Notes: a model not told the origin generated them from the letters alone. A DNA stretch of 32,896 nucleotides from Cryobacterium sp. (GCA_019638975.1 JAHBST010000013.1:1-32896); one strand, 5' to 3'; shown: positions 1-8,277, counted from the stretch's first letter. A program made the numbers and translations.

Positions 1-97
1 CAGCGTGTGCTCGCCGCGCGATCCGCGCCCTGAGCGGCTCGCGAATTCTGTTCCTGCCCGATGGATTCCTGGGGCGACCGTCACGAAGGCGAAATCG
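1..97. other. Unresolved window edge downstream of the ABC permease gene
   Basis: No gene can be assigned here. On the plus strand a frame entering from the left edge ends at a TGA at 31-33 and could be the tail of a convergent gene. On the minus strand a frame could start at GTG 84-82, 13 bases after the permease stop, and stays open to the edge; its conceptual product is rich in Arg, Gly and Ser and is not recognisable. Third-position GC does not separate the options. Confidence 0.3.
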
Positions 98-832
98 TCA
101 GGGCGTCCGCCGCCTCAAGGTGACCGAACCCAGCACGATCGCACCGACGATGAACGCCGCGATGATGAGCAATTTCACTCCGACGTAACCGTCATCCTCT
201 GTGCCCTTTGCGACCGCGTTGAGCGCGTCGATCGCGTGCGAGAGCGGCAGCCAGTCGGAAATCGCGTGCAGCACATCCGGCATGTTGTCGCGTGGCAGGA
301 AGATGCCGCCCAGGAGGATCTGGGGGAACACGATCGCTGGCATGAATTGCACGACCTGGAATTCGGTCTGGGCGAACGCGCTTGCGAGAAGCCCGAGCGC
401 AGTGCCGAGCACGGCATCCGCGAATGCCACGCACAACAGGAGCCACACGGAACCCTGGATCTCCAGGCCGCATACCCACACGGCGAATCCGACCGCGATC
501 GATGATTGCAGAATCGCCAAAAGGCCGAACGCGAGGGTGTAGCCGAGGATGAAGTCGAGCTTGCTGATGGGAAGCGTGAGCAGCCTCTCGAGCGTGCCCC
601 CTCGCCTCTCGCGCAACGTCGAAATGCTCGTGATGAGGAACATGATGATGAACGGGAACAGGGCGAGCATCGCAGGGCCGACGGCGTCGAACACCGGCGT
701 GTCCGAGAACAACCATGCCATGAGGCCGATGAGCAGGCTCGGCACGACGAGCAGAAGGCCGATCGTCCGAGGGTCGTGACGGATTTGTGTGAGGACGCGT
801 CCCGTCGTGGCAAGTGTGCGGCGCAGGCTCAT
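98..832 (-). CDS. ABC-2 type exporter permease
   Basis: This is a 244-residue membrane protein of the ABC-2 permease family, expected to form the channel of a drug or lipid exporter with the ATPase encoded just upstream. About six hydrophobic segments are visible, roughly at residues 23-43, 53-75, 105-125, 133-160, 163-185 and 220-240. The loop after the second segment carries the RERRGGTLERLLTLP stretch typical of drug-export ABC-2 permeases. The start at 832 was chosen because its ATG overlaps the stop of the ATPase gene as ATGA. The same frame stays open upstream, but that extension is Arg-rich antisense to the ATPase and is not credible. The substrate cannot be read from the sequence; an efflux role is inferred from the TetR-ATPase-permease order. 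Confidence 0.9.
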   Translation of the reverse strand: MSLRRTLATTGRVLTQIRHDPRTIGLLLVVPSLLIGLMAWLFSDTPVFDAVGPAMLALFPFIIMFLITSISTLRERRGGTLERLLTLPISKLDFILGYTLAFGLLAILQSSIAVGFAVWVCGLEIQGSVWLLLCVAFADAVLGTALGLLASAFAQTEFQVVQFMPAIVFPQILLGGIFLPRDNMPDVLHAISDWLPLSHAIDALNAVAKGTEDDGYVGVKLLIIAAFIVGAIVLGSVTLRRRTP

Positions 833-1596
833 GACGCCTCCTCGTTCGCGGAGTCCGTATGGGCGGAGTGGTTGTCGAGGTGTTTCGGGTGGTGCCGGAT
901 GAGCGTCAGGAACGCTTCCTCGGCATCCGCGGCGCCTGTGCGTTCCAGGAGCCCTGCGGGCGTCTCGTCGGCGAGGATCTCGCCCTCGCGCAAGAGCACG
1001 AGCCGGTCGCACCGGGTGGCCTCGTCCATGACATGGCTGGAGACGAGGAGCGTCGCGCCGTCTTCGGCAAGTCGGCGGAACAGCGTCCACAATTCGACTC
1101 GCAGCACGGGATCGAGACCGACTGTCGGTTCGTCGAGCACGAGGAGCTCGGGGGAGCCGAGAAGAGCGGCTGCGAGGGACGCACGGCTGAGTTGTCCGCC
1201 GGAGAGCGAATCCACGAGCTGATTCGCTTGTTCTCCCAGATCGGTCGATTCGATGACCCGATCGACGTCGGCGCGTTCGACGTGCAGTATCGAGGCGAAG
1301 TAGTTGAGGTTCTGGCGCACCGTGAGGTCACCGTAAACGCTCGCGTCTTGCGTGACATAGCCCACCCGATGGCGGAGGCTCGGGCTTCCGGCCGGATGCC
1401 CGAGCACCGTTGCGAGCCCTTTCACGTCGCGCTGCACGCCCACGATCGCGCGCATGAGCGTGGTCTTGCCCGACCCGCTCGGCCCGAGCAGCCCGACAAG
1501 CGACCCGGTCGGCACGTCGAACGACACTCCGTGGAGCACTTCCTTCTTGCCTCGGCGAACACGTAAGTCGTCGGTGTGGATCGCATAATTCACCAT
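829..1596 (-). CDS. ABC exporter ATP-binding protein
   Basis: This 255-residue ATPase powers the ABC-2 exporter. The diagnostic motifs are all present: Walker A GPSGSGKT (residues 38-45), Q-loop near VTQD (about 81-84), signature LSGGQ (131-135), Walker B LLVLDEP with the catalytic Glu at about 156, and the switch His in SSHVMDEA. The length is usual for a single-domain exporter ATPase. The gene starts 8 bases after the TetR stop codon and overlaps the permease start by 4 bases, so the three genes are probably one transcript. The C-terminal tail after the ATPase core is rich in His and acidic residues. No substrate can be assigned. Confidence 0.93.
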   Translation of the reverse strand: MVNYAIHTDDLRVRRGKKEVLHGVSFDVPTGSLVGLLGPSGSGKTTLMRAIVGVQRDVKGLATVLGHPAGSPSLRHRVGYVTQDASVYGDLTVRQNLNYFASILHVERADVDRVIESTDLGEQANQLVDSLSGGQLSRASLAAALLGSPELLVLDEPTVGLDPVLRVELWTLFRRLAEDGATLLVSSHVMDEATRCDRLVLLREGEILADETPAGLLERTGAADAEEAFLTLIRHHPKHLDNHSAHTDSANEEAS

Positions 1597-1604
1597 GTGA
1601 TGAA

Positions 1605-2255
1605 TTATTCTGCGCGCGGCGACCGCGTGTCAAGGGGAGCGGGGAATCCGGTGAGATGCCATTGGATGACCGGGCCGATCCTTTGCGCGACCTCCTCGAT
1701 CGACGCGCTCGCGAGAGGCTCAGCCCGAATCCCGTAGCGAACCATGAAGACCCCGACGAGTTGCGAAGCGACCGCTGTGGCCCGCAACTCCCCATCCTCG
1801 ACATCGAGCTCGTCCGCAATCCGGCGGATCACCTCCCGGACGATGAATTGGCGCAGCATGGTCGCTGCGAAATCATGCCCAAGAGCCGTCCGGATGAGAG
1901 TGACGATGCGATCGCGGGCTTTCCCTTCCTCCATCGCTGTCAGCGCGACCGTCACGAGGTTCACGCCGATGCGATCGCGCGGGCCGCGAAGGACCTCCCT
2001 CACGATGAGGTCGGGTCGCACCGGGGCGCTCACGGCCTCCGCGAAAAGAGTGGCCTTGTCGTCGAAGTAGTGGTGGACGAGCGCGGGGTCGACGCCGGCG
2101 CGACGCGCGATCGCCCGCATCGAACTGGCGTCGTAGCCGACGGCGAGGAACTCCTTGCTCGCAGCGACGACGATTTGGCTGCGGGCATCCGTATCCGAAT
2201 TGCGGCGTCGACCGCGGCTTCGCGGCCGCTCACCGTCGTCGATCGCTCCAGACAT
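1605..2255 (-). CDS. TetR-family transcriptional regulator of the ABC exporter
   Basis: This 216-residue protein has the TetR layout. A basic N-terminal tail (Arg-rich, residues 8-20) is followed by a helix-turn-helix at about 27-72 with the AVGYDASSMRAIARRAGVD pattern and the family-typical HHYFDDKATLF recognition-helix end. A helical ligand-binding domain fills the rest. It leads the exporter operon and lies divergent to lemA, so it most likely represses its own operon and responds to an exported compound. The ATG at 2255 lies 6 bases after a TANNNT box, which fits a leaderless mRNA. A 10-bp palindrome (2262-2271) covers that box and is the best operator candidate. Confidence 0.9.
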   Translation of the reverse strand: MSGAIDDGERPRSRGRRRNSDTDARSQIVVAASKEFLAVGYDASSMRAIARRAGVDPALVHHYFDDKATLFAEAVSAPVRPDLIVREVLRGPRDRIGVNLVTVALTAMEEGKARDRIVTLIRTALGHDFAATMLRQFIVREVIRRIADELDVEDGELRATAVASQLVGVFMVRYGIRAEPLASASIEEVAQRIGPVIQWHLTGFPAPLDTRSPRAE

Positions 2256-2261
2256 AACGAC

Positions 2262-2271
2262 AGGCTAGCCT
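2262..2271 (-). promoter_or_regulatory. tetR promoter -10 box inside a 10-bp palindrome (candidate operator)
   Basis: The perfect palindrome AGGCTAGCCT contains the minus-strand -10-like box TAGCCT (2267-2262), followed by 6 bases and the tetR ATG. A repressor bound here would block its own promoter. No consensus -35 is visible. Use of the palindrome by this TetR protein is inference. Confidence 0.45.
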
Positions 2272-2301
2272 CACGATGGCTCCGATTTGCGCCGATGTTC
2301 G

Positions 2302-2324
2302 CTGGGAGCGCCACGAATTCCCAG
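2302..2324. repeat. 6-bp inverted repeat in the tetR/lemA intergenic region
   Basis: CTGGGA (2302-2307) and TCCCAG (2319-2324) are separated by 11 bases and lie between the divergent tetR and lemA genes. This is a possible second regulator site. The arms are short enough to be chance. Confidence 0.25.
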
Positions 2325-2346
2325 TGGGCGAGCAGCCTCGTTTGGT

Positions 2347-2352
2347 TATAGT
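2347..2352 (+). promoter_or_regulatory. lemA promoter -10 box
   Basis: TATAGT is a near-consensus sigma-A -10 hexamer in an otherwise GC-rich region, about 70 bases before the lemA start. A transcript from about 2359 would have a leader of roughly 60 bases carrying the AAGGAG ribosome binding site (2408-2413). No good -35 is visible. Confidence 0.5.
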
Positions 2353-2421
2353 TGAGTGCAACACGGCACGCCGTCGGCGGGCACTGTGCACGCCCGATTG
2401 CACCCTAAGGAGCTTTCAGCA

Positions 2422-2991
2422 ATGGATTCACTCTGGATCGTCATTGGCATCATCGTCCTGCTCGTTGTCATCATCGGCATCTACTTGTGGTCGACGTACA
2501 ACGGACTCGTTCGGCTCAACGTGCGCGTGGACGAAGCGTGGAGCGACATCACCGTCCAACTGAAGCGTCGTGCCGACCTCATCCCGAACCTCATCGAAGC
2601 GGTCAAGGGATACGCCGCACACGAGAAAGGCGTCTTCGAAGCGGTCACGAAAGCCCGTGCCGAATCCTTGAACGCGGGTTCACCGGCCGAAGCCGCTGTC
2701 GCCGAGAACCACATGCAGGCGGCGCTCAAGAGCATTTTCGCGGTCGCGGAAGCGTACCCGCAGCTTCAGGCGAGCCAGAACTACCTGCAATTGCAGGGCG
2801 AGCTGGTCGATACGGAAGACAAGATCCAGGCCTCGCGTCGGTTCTACAACGGCGGTGTGCGCGAATTGAACACGAAGATCAAGGTGTTCCCGAACACCCT
2901 GTTCGTGCGTGGCCTCGGATTCACCGAGCGTGAATTCTTCGAGGTGTCGGACTCCGCAGCGATCGCGGAGCCGCCTCGCGTCCAGTTCTAG
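2422..2991 (+). CDS. lemA: LemA family membrane protein
   Basis: This 189-residue protein has one N-terminal membrane segment (about residues 4-25) and a cytoplasmic or external helical bundle. The LemA signature is clear: RADLIPNLIEAVKGYA near 50-65, then SQNYLQLQGEL and NTKIKVFPNTLF towards the C terminus. The biochemical role of LemA is not established; it is found in many bacteria beside HtpX-type proteases, as here. The ATG at 2422 was chosen over an in-frame ATG at 2356 because AAGGAG lies 8 bases upstream and the product then begins at the membrane anchor. The gene ends 14 bases before the protease gene, so the two are probably co-transcribed and may act together in membrane protein quality control. 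Confidence 0.93.
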   Translation: MDSLWIVIGIIVLLVVIIGIYLWSTYNGLVRLNVRVDEAWSDITVQLKRRADLIPNLIEAVKGYAAHEKGVFEAVTKARAESLNAGSPAEAAVAENHMQAALKSIFAVAEAYPQLQASQNYLQLQGELVDTEDKIQASRRFYNGGVRELNTKIKVFPNTLFVRGLGFTEREFFEVSDSAAIAEPPRVQF

Positions 2992-3005
2992 TTTCGACGT
3001 AGTGC

Positions 3006-3911
3006 ATGTATAGGGCTATTGCGCGCAACAAGCGCAACACCGTGTTCATCATGGTGGGATTCTTCGCGCTCGTCGCCGTCATCGGGTTCGTCGTGAACCT
3101 GATTTGGGGAGGCGATCCCTTGCGCACCGGCAACTGGACCATCACCATCGCGACGATCATCGGCGTGGGAATTTACGTGATCATCCAGTATTTCGCCGGC
3201 AGCAGTCAGGCGCTCGCGATGAGCGGCGCCCAGCAGATCCAGAAGGCCGACAATCCGCGACTCTATCGCGTGGTCGAAAACCTCGCGATCACCAAGGGCT
3301 TGCCCATGCCCAAGGTCTACATCGTCAACGACCCGTCGCCGAACGCGTTCGCTACCGGGCGCAAACCGGAGCTCGCGTCCGTTGCCGCGACGACGGGTCT
3401 CCTCGACCTCATGACCGACAGCGAGCTCGAGGGAGTCATGGCGCACGAAATGGGCCACGTCGAGAACTTCGATATTCGCCTCAACACGATTGTGTTCGCG
3501 CTCGTCGTCGCGATCGGTTTGATCGTCGACATTCTCATGCGGATGTTGTGGTTCGGCGGCGGCCGGCGCAACAACAACAGCGGAGGAAATCCCATCTTGC
3601 TGATCGTGGGAATCGCCGCGCTCGTACTCTCGCCCATCATCGCCGCACTCATTCAAGCGGCCATCTCCCGCCAGCGCGAATACCTCGCGGATGCGACGGG
3701 AGCGATGACCACGCGGCATCCCGAAGCTCTCGCAAGTGCTCTCGAAAAGCTCGGCCAGTACGGGCGGCCGCTGCGGAAGCAGAATTCGACCATGGCGCAC
3801 ATGTGGTTCGGGGATCCCACGAAGCCGGGCGTCATGGACAAGCTTTTCGGGACGCATCCGCCAATCGCCGATCGCGTCAATCGTCTTCTCAACAACGCCA
3901 CGAAGTTCTAG
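3006..3911 (+). CDS. htpX: HtpX-like M48 family membrane metalloprotease
   Basis: This is a 301-residue integral membrane zinc protease expected to cleave damaged membrane proteins. The zinc site HEMGH is at residues 147-151, and the third ligand is Glu225 in the QREYLADA motif. Hydrophobic segments lie at about 13-33, 44-62, 160-182 and 197-222, so the catalytic domain faces the cytoplasm in the usual HtpX topology. The N terminus MYRAIARNKRNT matches the family start, which supports ATG 3006. No clear Shine-Dalgarno sequence precedes it, so translation may depend on coupling to lemA 14 bases upstream. The 25 bases between its stop and that of the convergent glycosylase gene hold no obvious terminator. 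Confidence 0.93.
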   Translation: MYRAIARNKRNTVFIMVGFFALVAVIGFVVNLIWGGDPLRTGNWTITIATIIGVGIYVIIQYFAGSSQALAMSGAQQIQKADNPRLYRVVENLAITKGLPMPKVYIVNDPSPNAFATGRKPELASVAATTGLLDLMTDSELEGVMAHEMGHVENFDIRLNTIVFALVVAIGLIVDILMRMLWFGGGRRNNNSGGNPILLIVGIAALVLSPIIAALIQAAISRQREYLADATGAMTTRHPEALASALEKLGQYGRPLRKQNSTMAHMWFGDPTKPGVMDKLFGTHPPIADRVNRLLNNATKF

Positions 3912-3936
3912 ATCGAACGATCGCGTCAACAATTCT

Positions 3937-5145
3937 CTAGGCGCTCGACACCCCGTCGAGTCCGGTCGCGACCGCGCGAGCAAGGTTCCCGCGATCGGAG
4001 ACGGTAATCGCGTCGAAGCCCTGCCAGGCGGCGGTAGATCGAAGCAAGGGAGCGATGCGCTCCGCCACGGCCCCGGGCTCAGCGTGATCTTCGTGCCATG
4101 CGGATTGCACGCGCAAAACGCCGGCCTGACGGTCGCTCTTCAAATCGATGCGACCGACGATTCGGTCGTCCACGAGAATGGGCAGGCTGTAATACCCGAA
4201 CACGCGTTGCGGCGCTGGCGTATAGATCTCGATCCGATAATGGAAGTCGAAGAGTCTTTCCGCGCGGTCACGACGCCACACGATCGGATCGAATGGCGAA
4301 AGCAGTGCGGCGGTCTCGATGCGACGCGGGATGCGGGCGTCCCGATGAAGCCACGCGCGCTGGCGCCAGCCGTCGACCGCAAGCTGTCGAACGACACCCT
4401 CCTCCCGAAGCTCGTGCAGCAACTCGCCGACGGGAACGTTCTTGAGTCGAAAATAGTCGGAAATGTCGCCCGTGGTGGCGATGCCGTGAGCTCGCGCGGC
4501 ATGTTCCACGAGGCGTTTTTGCGCGTCTCGCGCGGAGACCCGGCGTTCACGGATTTCCTGCGGCAACACGTGTTCGGTCAGCGCATAGACGCGTTCGAAC
4601 CGGCTGCGACCGGCCGACGTCGCCTCGCCCCAGCGGAAGAGTGCCTCCAATCCCGTCTTGACATCCGACCAACCCCACCACGGACCGGTGCGTTTGGCCG
4701 CATCGTGCTCGACCTCGCTCGCGGCGAGCGGTCCCTTGTCGGCCAATTCCTTTCGCAACCAGTCGAGCATGGGTTGATGAGATTGCGACCACAGCGTGAG
4801 GGAGTCTTTCGGTGACCTCCGGTAGCCCTCCATCCTCCATCTGAACAGCGGCCACGATTCGACCGGAATGAGAGCGGCCTCGTGCGCCCAGTATTCAACG
4901 TATCGGCCCTTGCGAGAGAACGTGAGGCGGTCGAGTTCGCGTCGGTCGTACGCTCCCAGTCGCGCGAGCAGCGGGAGGTAGTGACTGCGTTCAAACACGT
5001 TGACGGAGTCGAGCTGCAACAAGCCGAGCCGGTCGATCGTGAGATTGAGCTGGCGTGCACCCACGGCATCCGGCACGGGCCTGCCGAAACCCTGGGCGGC
5101 CACCGCGATTCGGCGAGCGTGCGCCAGGGAAATTTTCTCGACCAT
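3937..5145 (-). CDS. AlkX/YcaQ-like winged-helix DNA glycosylase
   Basis: This 402-residue protein belongs to the HTH_42 (former DUF1006) family, whose studied members (E. coli YcaQ/AlkX, Streptomyces AlkZ) unhook DNA interstrand crosslinks by base excision. Near the N terminus the LLQLDSVNV segment gives Gln44 and Asp46, the QxD form of the catalytic motif found in the YcaQ branch; AlkZ has QxQ. Tandem winged-helix segments follow. Family-typical stretches include EYWAHEA (about 85), SPFDPIVWRRDR (about 300) and FGYYSLPILV (about 335). ATG 5145 was chosen because homologues begin shortly before the ARRIA helix; an in-frame extension to 5451 would run over the start region of the divergent permease gene. 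A TATCGT box at 5159-5154 lies just upstream. Natural substrate unknown. Confidence 0.85.
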   Translation of the reverse strand: MVEKISLAHARRIAVAAQGFGRPVPDAVGARQLNLTIDRLGLLQLDSVNVFERSHYLPLLARLGAYDRRELDRLTFSRKGRYVEYWAHEAALIPVESWPLFRWRMEGYRRSPKDSLTLWSQSHQPMLDWLRKELADKGPLAASEVEHDAAKRTGPWWGWSDVKTGLEALFRWGEATSAGRSRFERVYALTEHVLPQEIRERRVSARDAQKRLVEHAARAHGIATTGDISDYFRLKNVPVGELLHELREEGVVRQLAVDGWRQRAWLHRDARIPRRIETAALLSPFDPIVWRRDRAERLFDFHYRIEIYTPAPQRVFGYYSLPILVDDRIVGRIDLKSDRQAGVLRVQSAWHEDHAEPGAVAERIAPLLRSTAAWQGFDAITVSDRGNLARAVATGLDGVSSA

Positions 5146-5153
5146 GACGTTCG

Positions 5154-5159
5154 ACGATA
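5154..5159 (-). promoter_or_regulatory. Candidate -10 box of the AlkX-like glycosylase gene
   Basis: TATCGT on the minus strand ends 8 bases before the ATG, implying a leader of only one to three bases. No -35 is recognisable. Confidence 0.35.
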
Positions 5160-5276
5160 CCGGGGACCGGTGACAGCGCTGGAACGTCCGAACAGGCGGG
5201 CCGCCGGGAGGGGGCGCGCGGTTGGCGTCGCGACGACAGCCGGAACTGGCTTTCGCCCGTTGCTCCAACGCGCCCA

Positions 5277-5282
5277 TAGACT
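5277..5282 (+). promoter_or_regulatory. Candidate -10 box of the AI-2E-type permease gene
   Basis: TAGACT ends 5 bases before the GTG at 5288 and 8 bases before the ATG at 5291. No Shine-Dalgarno sequence precedes either codon, so a leaderless mRNA is likely. Confidence 0.4.
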
Positions 5283-5287
5283 GAAGC

Positions 5288-6439
5288 GTGATGTTCCGGA
5301 AGCGAATCTCCCCGACCGCGGCGCGAACCCGTTCGGTCGAGGATGCCGTGCCCACCGGGATGCGAATCGCCGGGGCCTGGTCGTGGCGCATCCTCGCTCT
5401 CGCCGGCGTCATCGCGCTCGTCATCTTCCTCGTCATCCAGTTGAAACTCATCGTGGTGCCGTTTTTGATCGCGATTCTCCTCGGTGCTTTGCTGATTCCG
5501 TTCGTGCAATTCCTGCAGCGCCATCGCTGGCCGAAGTGGCTGGCCGTGTCGGTCGCGGAAGTCGGCCTGATTGGGGTCGTCTCGGGACTCGTCTACCTCG
5601 TCATCACCCAAATCATCCGCGGCTTCCCCGACTTGCAGGATCGGTCGCTCGAATTCTTCGATGGTTTCAAAGCCATGCTCCTCGCATCGCCCTTGCACTT
5701 GACGGATGCGCAAATCAGCGACTATCTCGCTCAAGCGTGGGAGTCGATCCAGAAGGACAGCGCCGCACTGCTTTCCGGCGCGCTTTCTGTCGGATCCACG
5801 TTCGGGCACGTGCTCGCGGGCATCCTGCTCGTTCTCTTCGCGACGCTGTTTCTCCTGATCGATGGAAAACGAATCTGGGCGTGGACGGTACGACTGTTCC
5901 CCCGCACGGCGCGAACCGCGGTTGACGGTGCAGGCCGGGCCGGTTGGGTCACGCTCACCAATTTCGTGAAAGTGCAGATCTTCGTGGCGTTCATCGATGC
6001 CGTCGGCATCGGACTCGGCGCGTGGATCCTCGGCCTGTTCTTCGGAGGATTCCCGCTCGTCCTGCCGATCGCGATCGCTGTTTTCCTCGGCTCATTCATT
6101 CCCGTTGTCGGCGCTGTGCTCACGGGCGCGCTCGCCGTTTTCGTCGCTCTCGTCTACTTGGGACCGCTTCCCGCGGTCATCATGGTGGGAATCGTGCTTC
6201 TCGTGCAGCAAGTCGAGGGTCACGTCCTTCAGCCGCTCGTCATGGGAACGGCAGTGAAGGTGCATCCGCTCGCTGTCGTGTTCGCCGTCGCGGCTGGCGG
6301 CTTCCTCGCGGGGATCGCCGGCGCACTTTTCGCGGTTCCCGTGATCGCGACCCTGAACGTCATGGTCCACTACGTGGCGCGAGGCGAGTGGCGCGTGCAT
6401 CCCAACCCCACGTTGCGGGATGTCATCCGCGATGAGTGA
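5288..6439 (+). CDS. AI-2E family transporter (PerM-like membrane protein)
   Basis: This 383-residue membrane protein belongs to the AI-2E exporter/PerM family (DUF20), whose members are described as exporters of autoinducer-2 or as cation antiporters. The substrate here is unknown. Two hydrophobic segments near 33-55 and 60-75 are followed by a soluble stretch (about 115-165) and five or more further segments. The conserved QQVEGHVLQPLVMG motif near 305-318 is diagnostic, with the PVVGAVLTG-type motif before it. The start is GTG 5288 or the adjacent ATG 5291. The end overlaps the next gene as ATGAGTGA, implying translational coupling with threonine ammonia-lyase. A mycobacterial homologue (Rv1101c) also lies near glpX and xseA, from memory. 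Confidence 0.88.
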   Translation: MMFRKRISPTAARTRSVEDAVPTGMRIAGAWSWRILALAGVIALVIFLVIQLKLIVVPFLIAILLGALLIPFVQFLQRHRWPKWLAVSVAEVGLIGVVSGLVYLVITQIIRGFPDLQDRSLEFFDGFKAMLLASPLHLTDAQISDYLAQAWESIQKDSAALLSGALSVGSTFGHVLAGILLVLFATLFLLIDGKRIWAWTVRLFPRTARTAVDGAGRAGWVTLTNFVKVQIFVAFIDAVGIGLGAWILGLFFGGFPLVLPIAIAVFLGSFIPVVGAVLTGALAVFVALVYLGPLPAVIMVGIVLLVQQVEGHVLQPLVMGTAVKVHPLAVVFAVAAGGFLAGIAGALFAVPVIATLNVMVHYVARGEWRVHPNPTLRDVIRDE

Positions 6440-7664
6440 ATCAGGCGTGCCATCTCTGGGCGAACTCGAGGCTGCGCGCGAACTCGTGAGTGCCGTGGCG
6501 AACGTCACACCCATGGAGTATTCGCGCTACTTGTCCAGTGCCCTGGGTTCTCCCGTCTTCCTCAAATGCGAAAACCTCCAACGCACGGGCTCGTACAAGA
6601 TTCGGGGTGCCTACAATCGAATCGCTCGCCTCACGCCTGAGGAGAGGGCGCGCGGTGTCGTCGCCGCGTCGGCCGGAAATCATGCCCAAGGTGTCGCGCT
6701 CGCCGCGAGGGAACTCGGAATTTCGTCCACAATCTTCATGCCCGTCGGCGTCGCGCTGCCCAAACTTCAAGCGACCCGCAGTTACGGCGCCGACGTGATC
6801 CTGCGCGGCCACACCGTCGATGAGCCCTTGCGAGCGGCAGCCGAATTCGCGCAATCCACCGGCGCGATCCTGATCCCGCCGTTCGACAATCTCGACATCA
6901 TCACCGGTCAGGGGACGCTCGGCCTGGAAATTCTGGATCAGGTTCCGGATGTCGACTCGATCGTCGTTCCGATCGGCGGCGGCGGTCTCATCGCGGGCAT
7001 CGCGAGCGCGGTGAAGCAACGCGCGGTTCTCGAAGGGCGCACGATTCGCATCATTGGCGTGCAAGCCGAGAATTCGGCGCCGTATCCTCGTTCGATTGAG
7101 GCGGGGGAACCCGTCGAGATTCGCATCAAGCCGACCATCGCCGACGGCATCGCCGTGAGCAAGCCGGGAGCGCTCAATTTCGCGATCATCCGGGAACTCG
7201 TCGACGATATCGTGACGGTGAGCGACGACGACACGGCCCGCGCGCTGCTTGTGCTTCTCGAGCGGGCGAAGCTCGTCGTCGAACCGGCCGGGGCGGTCGC
7301 GGTTGCGGCGATCGTGACCGGCAAAGTGGAGAATCTCGGCACTGCGGTAGCGCTCCTGAGCGGCGGAAACATCGACCCCCAGGTGATGGAGCGCGTGATC
7401 TCCCTGGGTCTCGTCGCCTCGGACCGCTTTCTCAAGTTGAGGGTGAAACTTCCCGATCGCCCGGGGCAGCTCGCGCGCATCGCGGAATTGATTTCGGATG
7501 CCAACGCCAACGTGATCGAGGTTTCGCACGTCCGCAACGGCCGCGGTGCGCTCCTCGGAGAGGTCGAGCTCGAACTCAGTCTCGAAACTCGCGGCCCCGA
7601 GCACGTGCAGCGCGTTCTCGACCACTTGCGCGAAGCCGACTACGACCCTCGGACGGACTACTAG
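6432..7664 (+). CDS. ilvA: Threonine ammonia-lyase with C-terminal ACT domain
   Basis: This 410-residue PLP enzyme deaminates threonine to 2-oxobutanoate and ammonia, the first step towards isoleucine or a catabolic step. The PLP lysine is Lys56 in GSYKIRGAYN, the asparagine loop is SAGNHAQG, and the glycine-rich phosphate cup is GGGGLIAG near 186-193. Residues 335-410 form an ACT domain (RVKLPDRPGQLARI), as in the shorter TdcB-like actinobacterial enzymes, so allosteric control by an amino acid is likely. ATG 6432 overlaps the permease stop by 8 bases and has GGGA 12 bases upstream. An in-frame ATG at 6420 is possible and adds four residues. Biosynthetic and catabolic roles cannot be separated from sequence alone. 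Confidence 0.92.
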   Translation: MSESGVPSLGELEAARELVSAVANVTPMEYSRYLSSALGSPVFLKCENLQRTGSYKIRGAYNRIARLTPEERARGVVAASAGNHAQGVALAARELGISSTIFMPVGVALPKLQATRSYGADVILRGHTVDEPLRAAAEFAQSTGAILIPPFDNLDIITGQGTLGLEILDQVPDVDSIVVPIGGGGLIAGIASAVKQRAVLEGRTIRIIGVQAENSAPYPRSIEAGEPVEIRIKPTIADGIAVSKPGALNFAIIRELVDDIVTVSDDDTARALLVLLERAKLVVEPAGAVAVAAIVTGKVENLGTAVALLSGGNIDPQVMERVISLGLVASDRFLKLRVKLPDRPGQLARIAELISDANANVIEVSHVRNGRGALLGEVELELSLETRGPEHVQRVLDHLREADYDPRTDY

Positions 7665-7713
7665 CGAGCTGGGTGCACACCGTCGAGACGCGCTGAACGT
7701 TCCTCAGGGGCGA

Positions 7714-8199
7714 TCAGTAACTGAACGTCTTGACGGTCAGCAGTTCGACCGTGATCTCCTTGCCATTGGGCGCGATGTAGCTCACCGTCTCTCCCTCCCG
7801 GTGGCCCATGATGGCCATGCCGAGGGGGCTCTTCTCGCTGTACACGTCGAGGTCGCTGTCGCCCGCGATCTCGCGGTTGCCGACCACGAATTCGCTTTTG
7901 TCGCCGGCGATTTTCGCGGTGACGATCATTCCGGGTTCGACGACACCGTCGTCGGGCGGGTTGCCGACGTTGGCGGAACGCAAGAGCGCGGTCAGCTGAC
8001 GAATCCGCGCCTCGATCTTGCCTTGCTCTTCTTTGGCAGCGTGGTATCCGCCGTTCTCCTTGAGGTCGCCCTCTTCGCGAGCAAGCTCGATCTTGTGGGC
8101 GATTTCCGCGCGGCCCACTCCGCTCAACGTTTCGAGCTCGCTCGTGAGTCGATCGAACGCCTCCTGGGTGAGCCAGGTTTCGGCAGTCGTGTCAGCCAT
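7714..8199 (-). CDS. greA: Transcription elongation factor GreA
   Basis: GreA enters the RNA polymerase secondary channel and stimulates cleavage of backtracked transcripts. This copy is 161 residues, the usual size. The N-terminal coiled coil carries the acidic tip EEGDLKENGGYHAAKEEQ (about 43-60) that holds the catalytic Asp and Glu. The C-terminal FKBP-like domain includes the SPLGMAIMGHREG segment. ATG 8199 is preceded by a strong AAGGAG 6 bases upstream, which decides against the longer in-frame start at 8247. It is separated from the upstream DUF4307 gene by a hairpin terminator, so it probably has its own promoter within 8200-8253; a TTGACT there could be its -35, but no clear -10 follows. 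Confidence 0.96.
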   Translation of the reverse strand: MADTTAETWLTQEAFDRLTSELETLSGVGRAEIAHKIELAREEGDLKENGGYHAAKEEQGKIEARIRQLTALLRSANVGNPPDDGVVEPGMIVTAKIAGDKSEFVVGNREIAGDSDLDVYSEKSPLGMAIMGHREGETVSYIAPNGKEITVELLTVKTFSY

Positions 8200-8253
8200 G
8201 GTGAACTCCTTCGGTGAGCCGGGCCCCTGCCGGACATCGCCAGTCAAACAAAT

Positions 8254-8277
8254 GAGACCGGCCAGGCGACCGGTCTC
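8254..8277 (-). terminator. Rho-independent-type terminator of the DUF4307 gene
   Basis: The arms GAGACCGG (8254-8261) and CCGGTCTC (8270-8277) form a perfect 8-bp stem with an 8-base loop. Read on the minus strand, the stem is followed by ATTTGTTTG. It lies between the DUF4307 stop and greA, both minus-strand genes. Confidence 0.75.

Noticed and set aside
3911..3936. Repeated GATCGCGTCAA words at the htpX 3' end and in the gap after it
   Set aside because: Only two short imperfect copies within a few dozen bases; no sign of duplication or of an attachment site.
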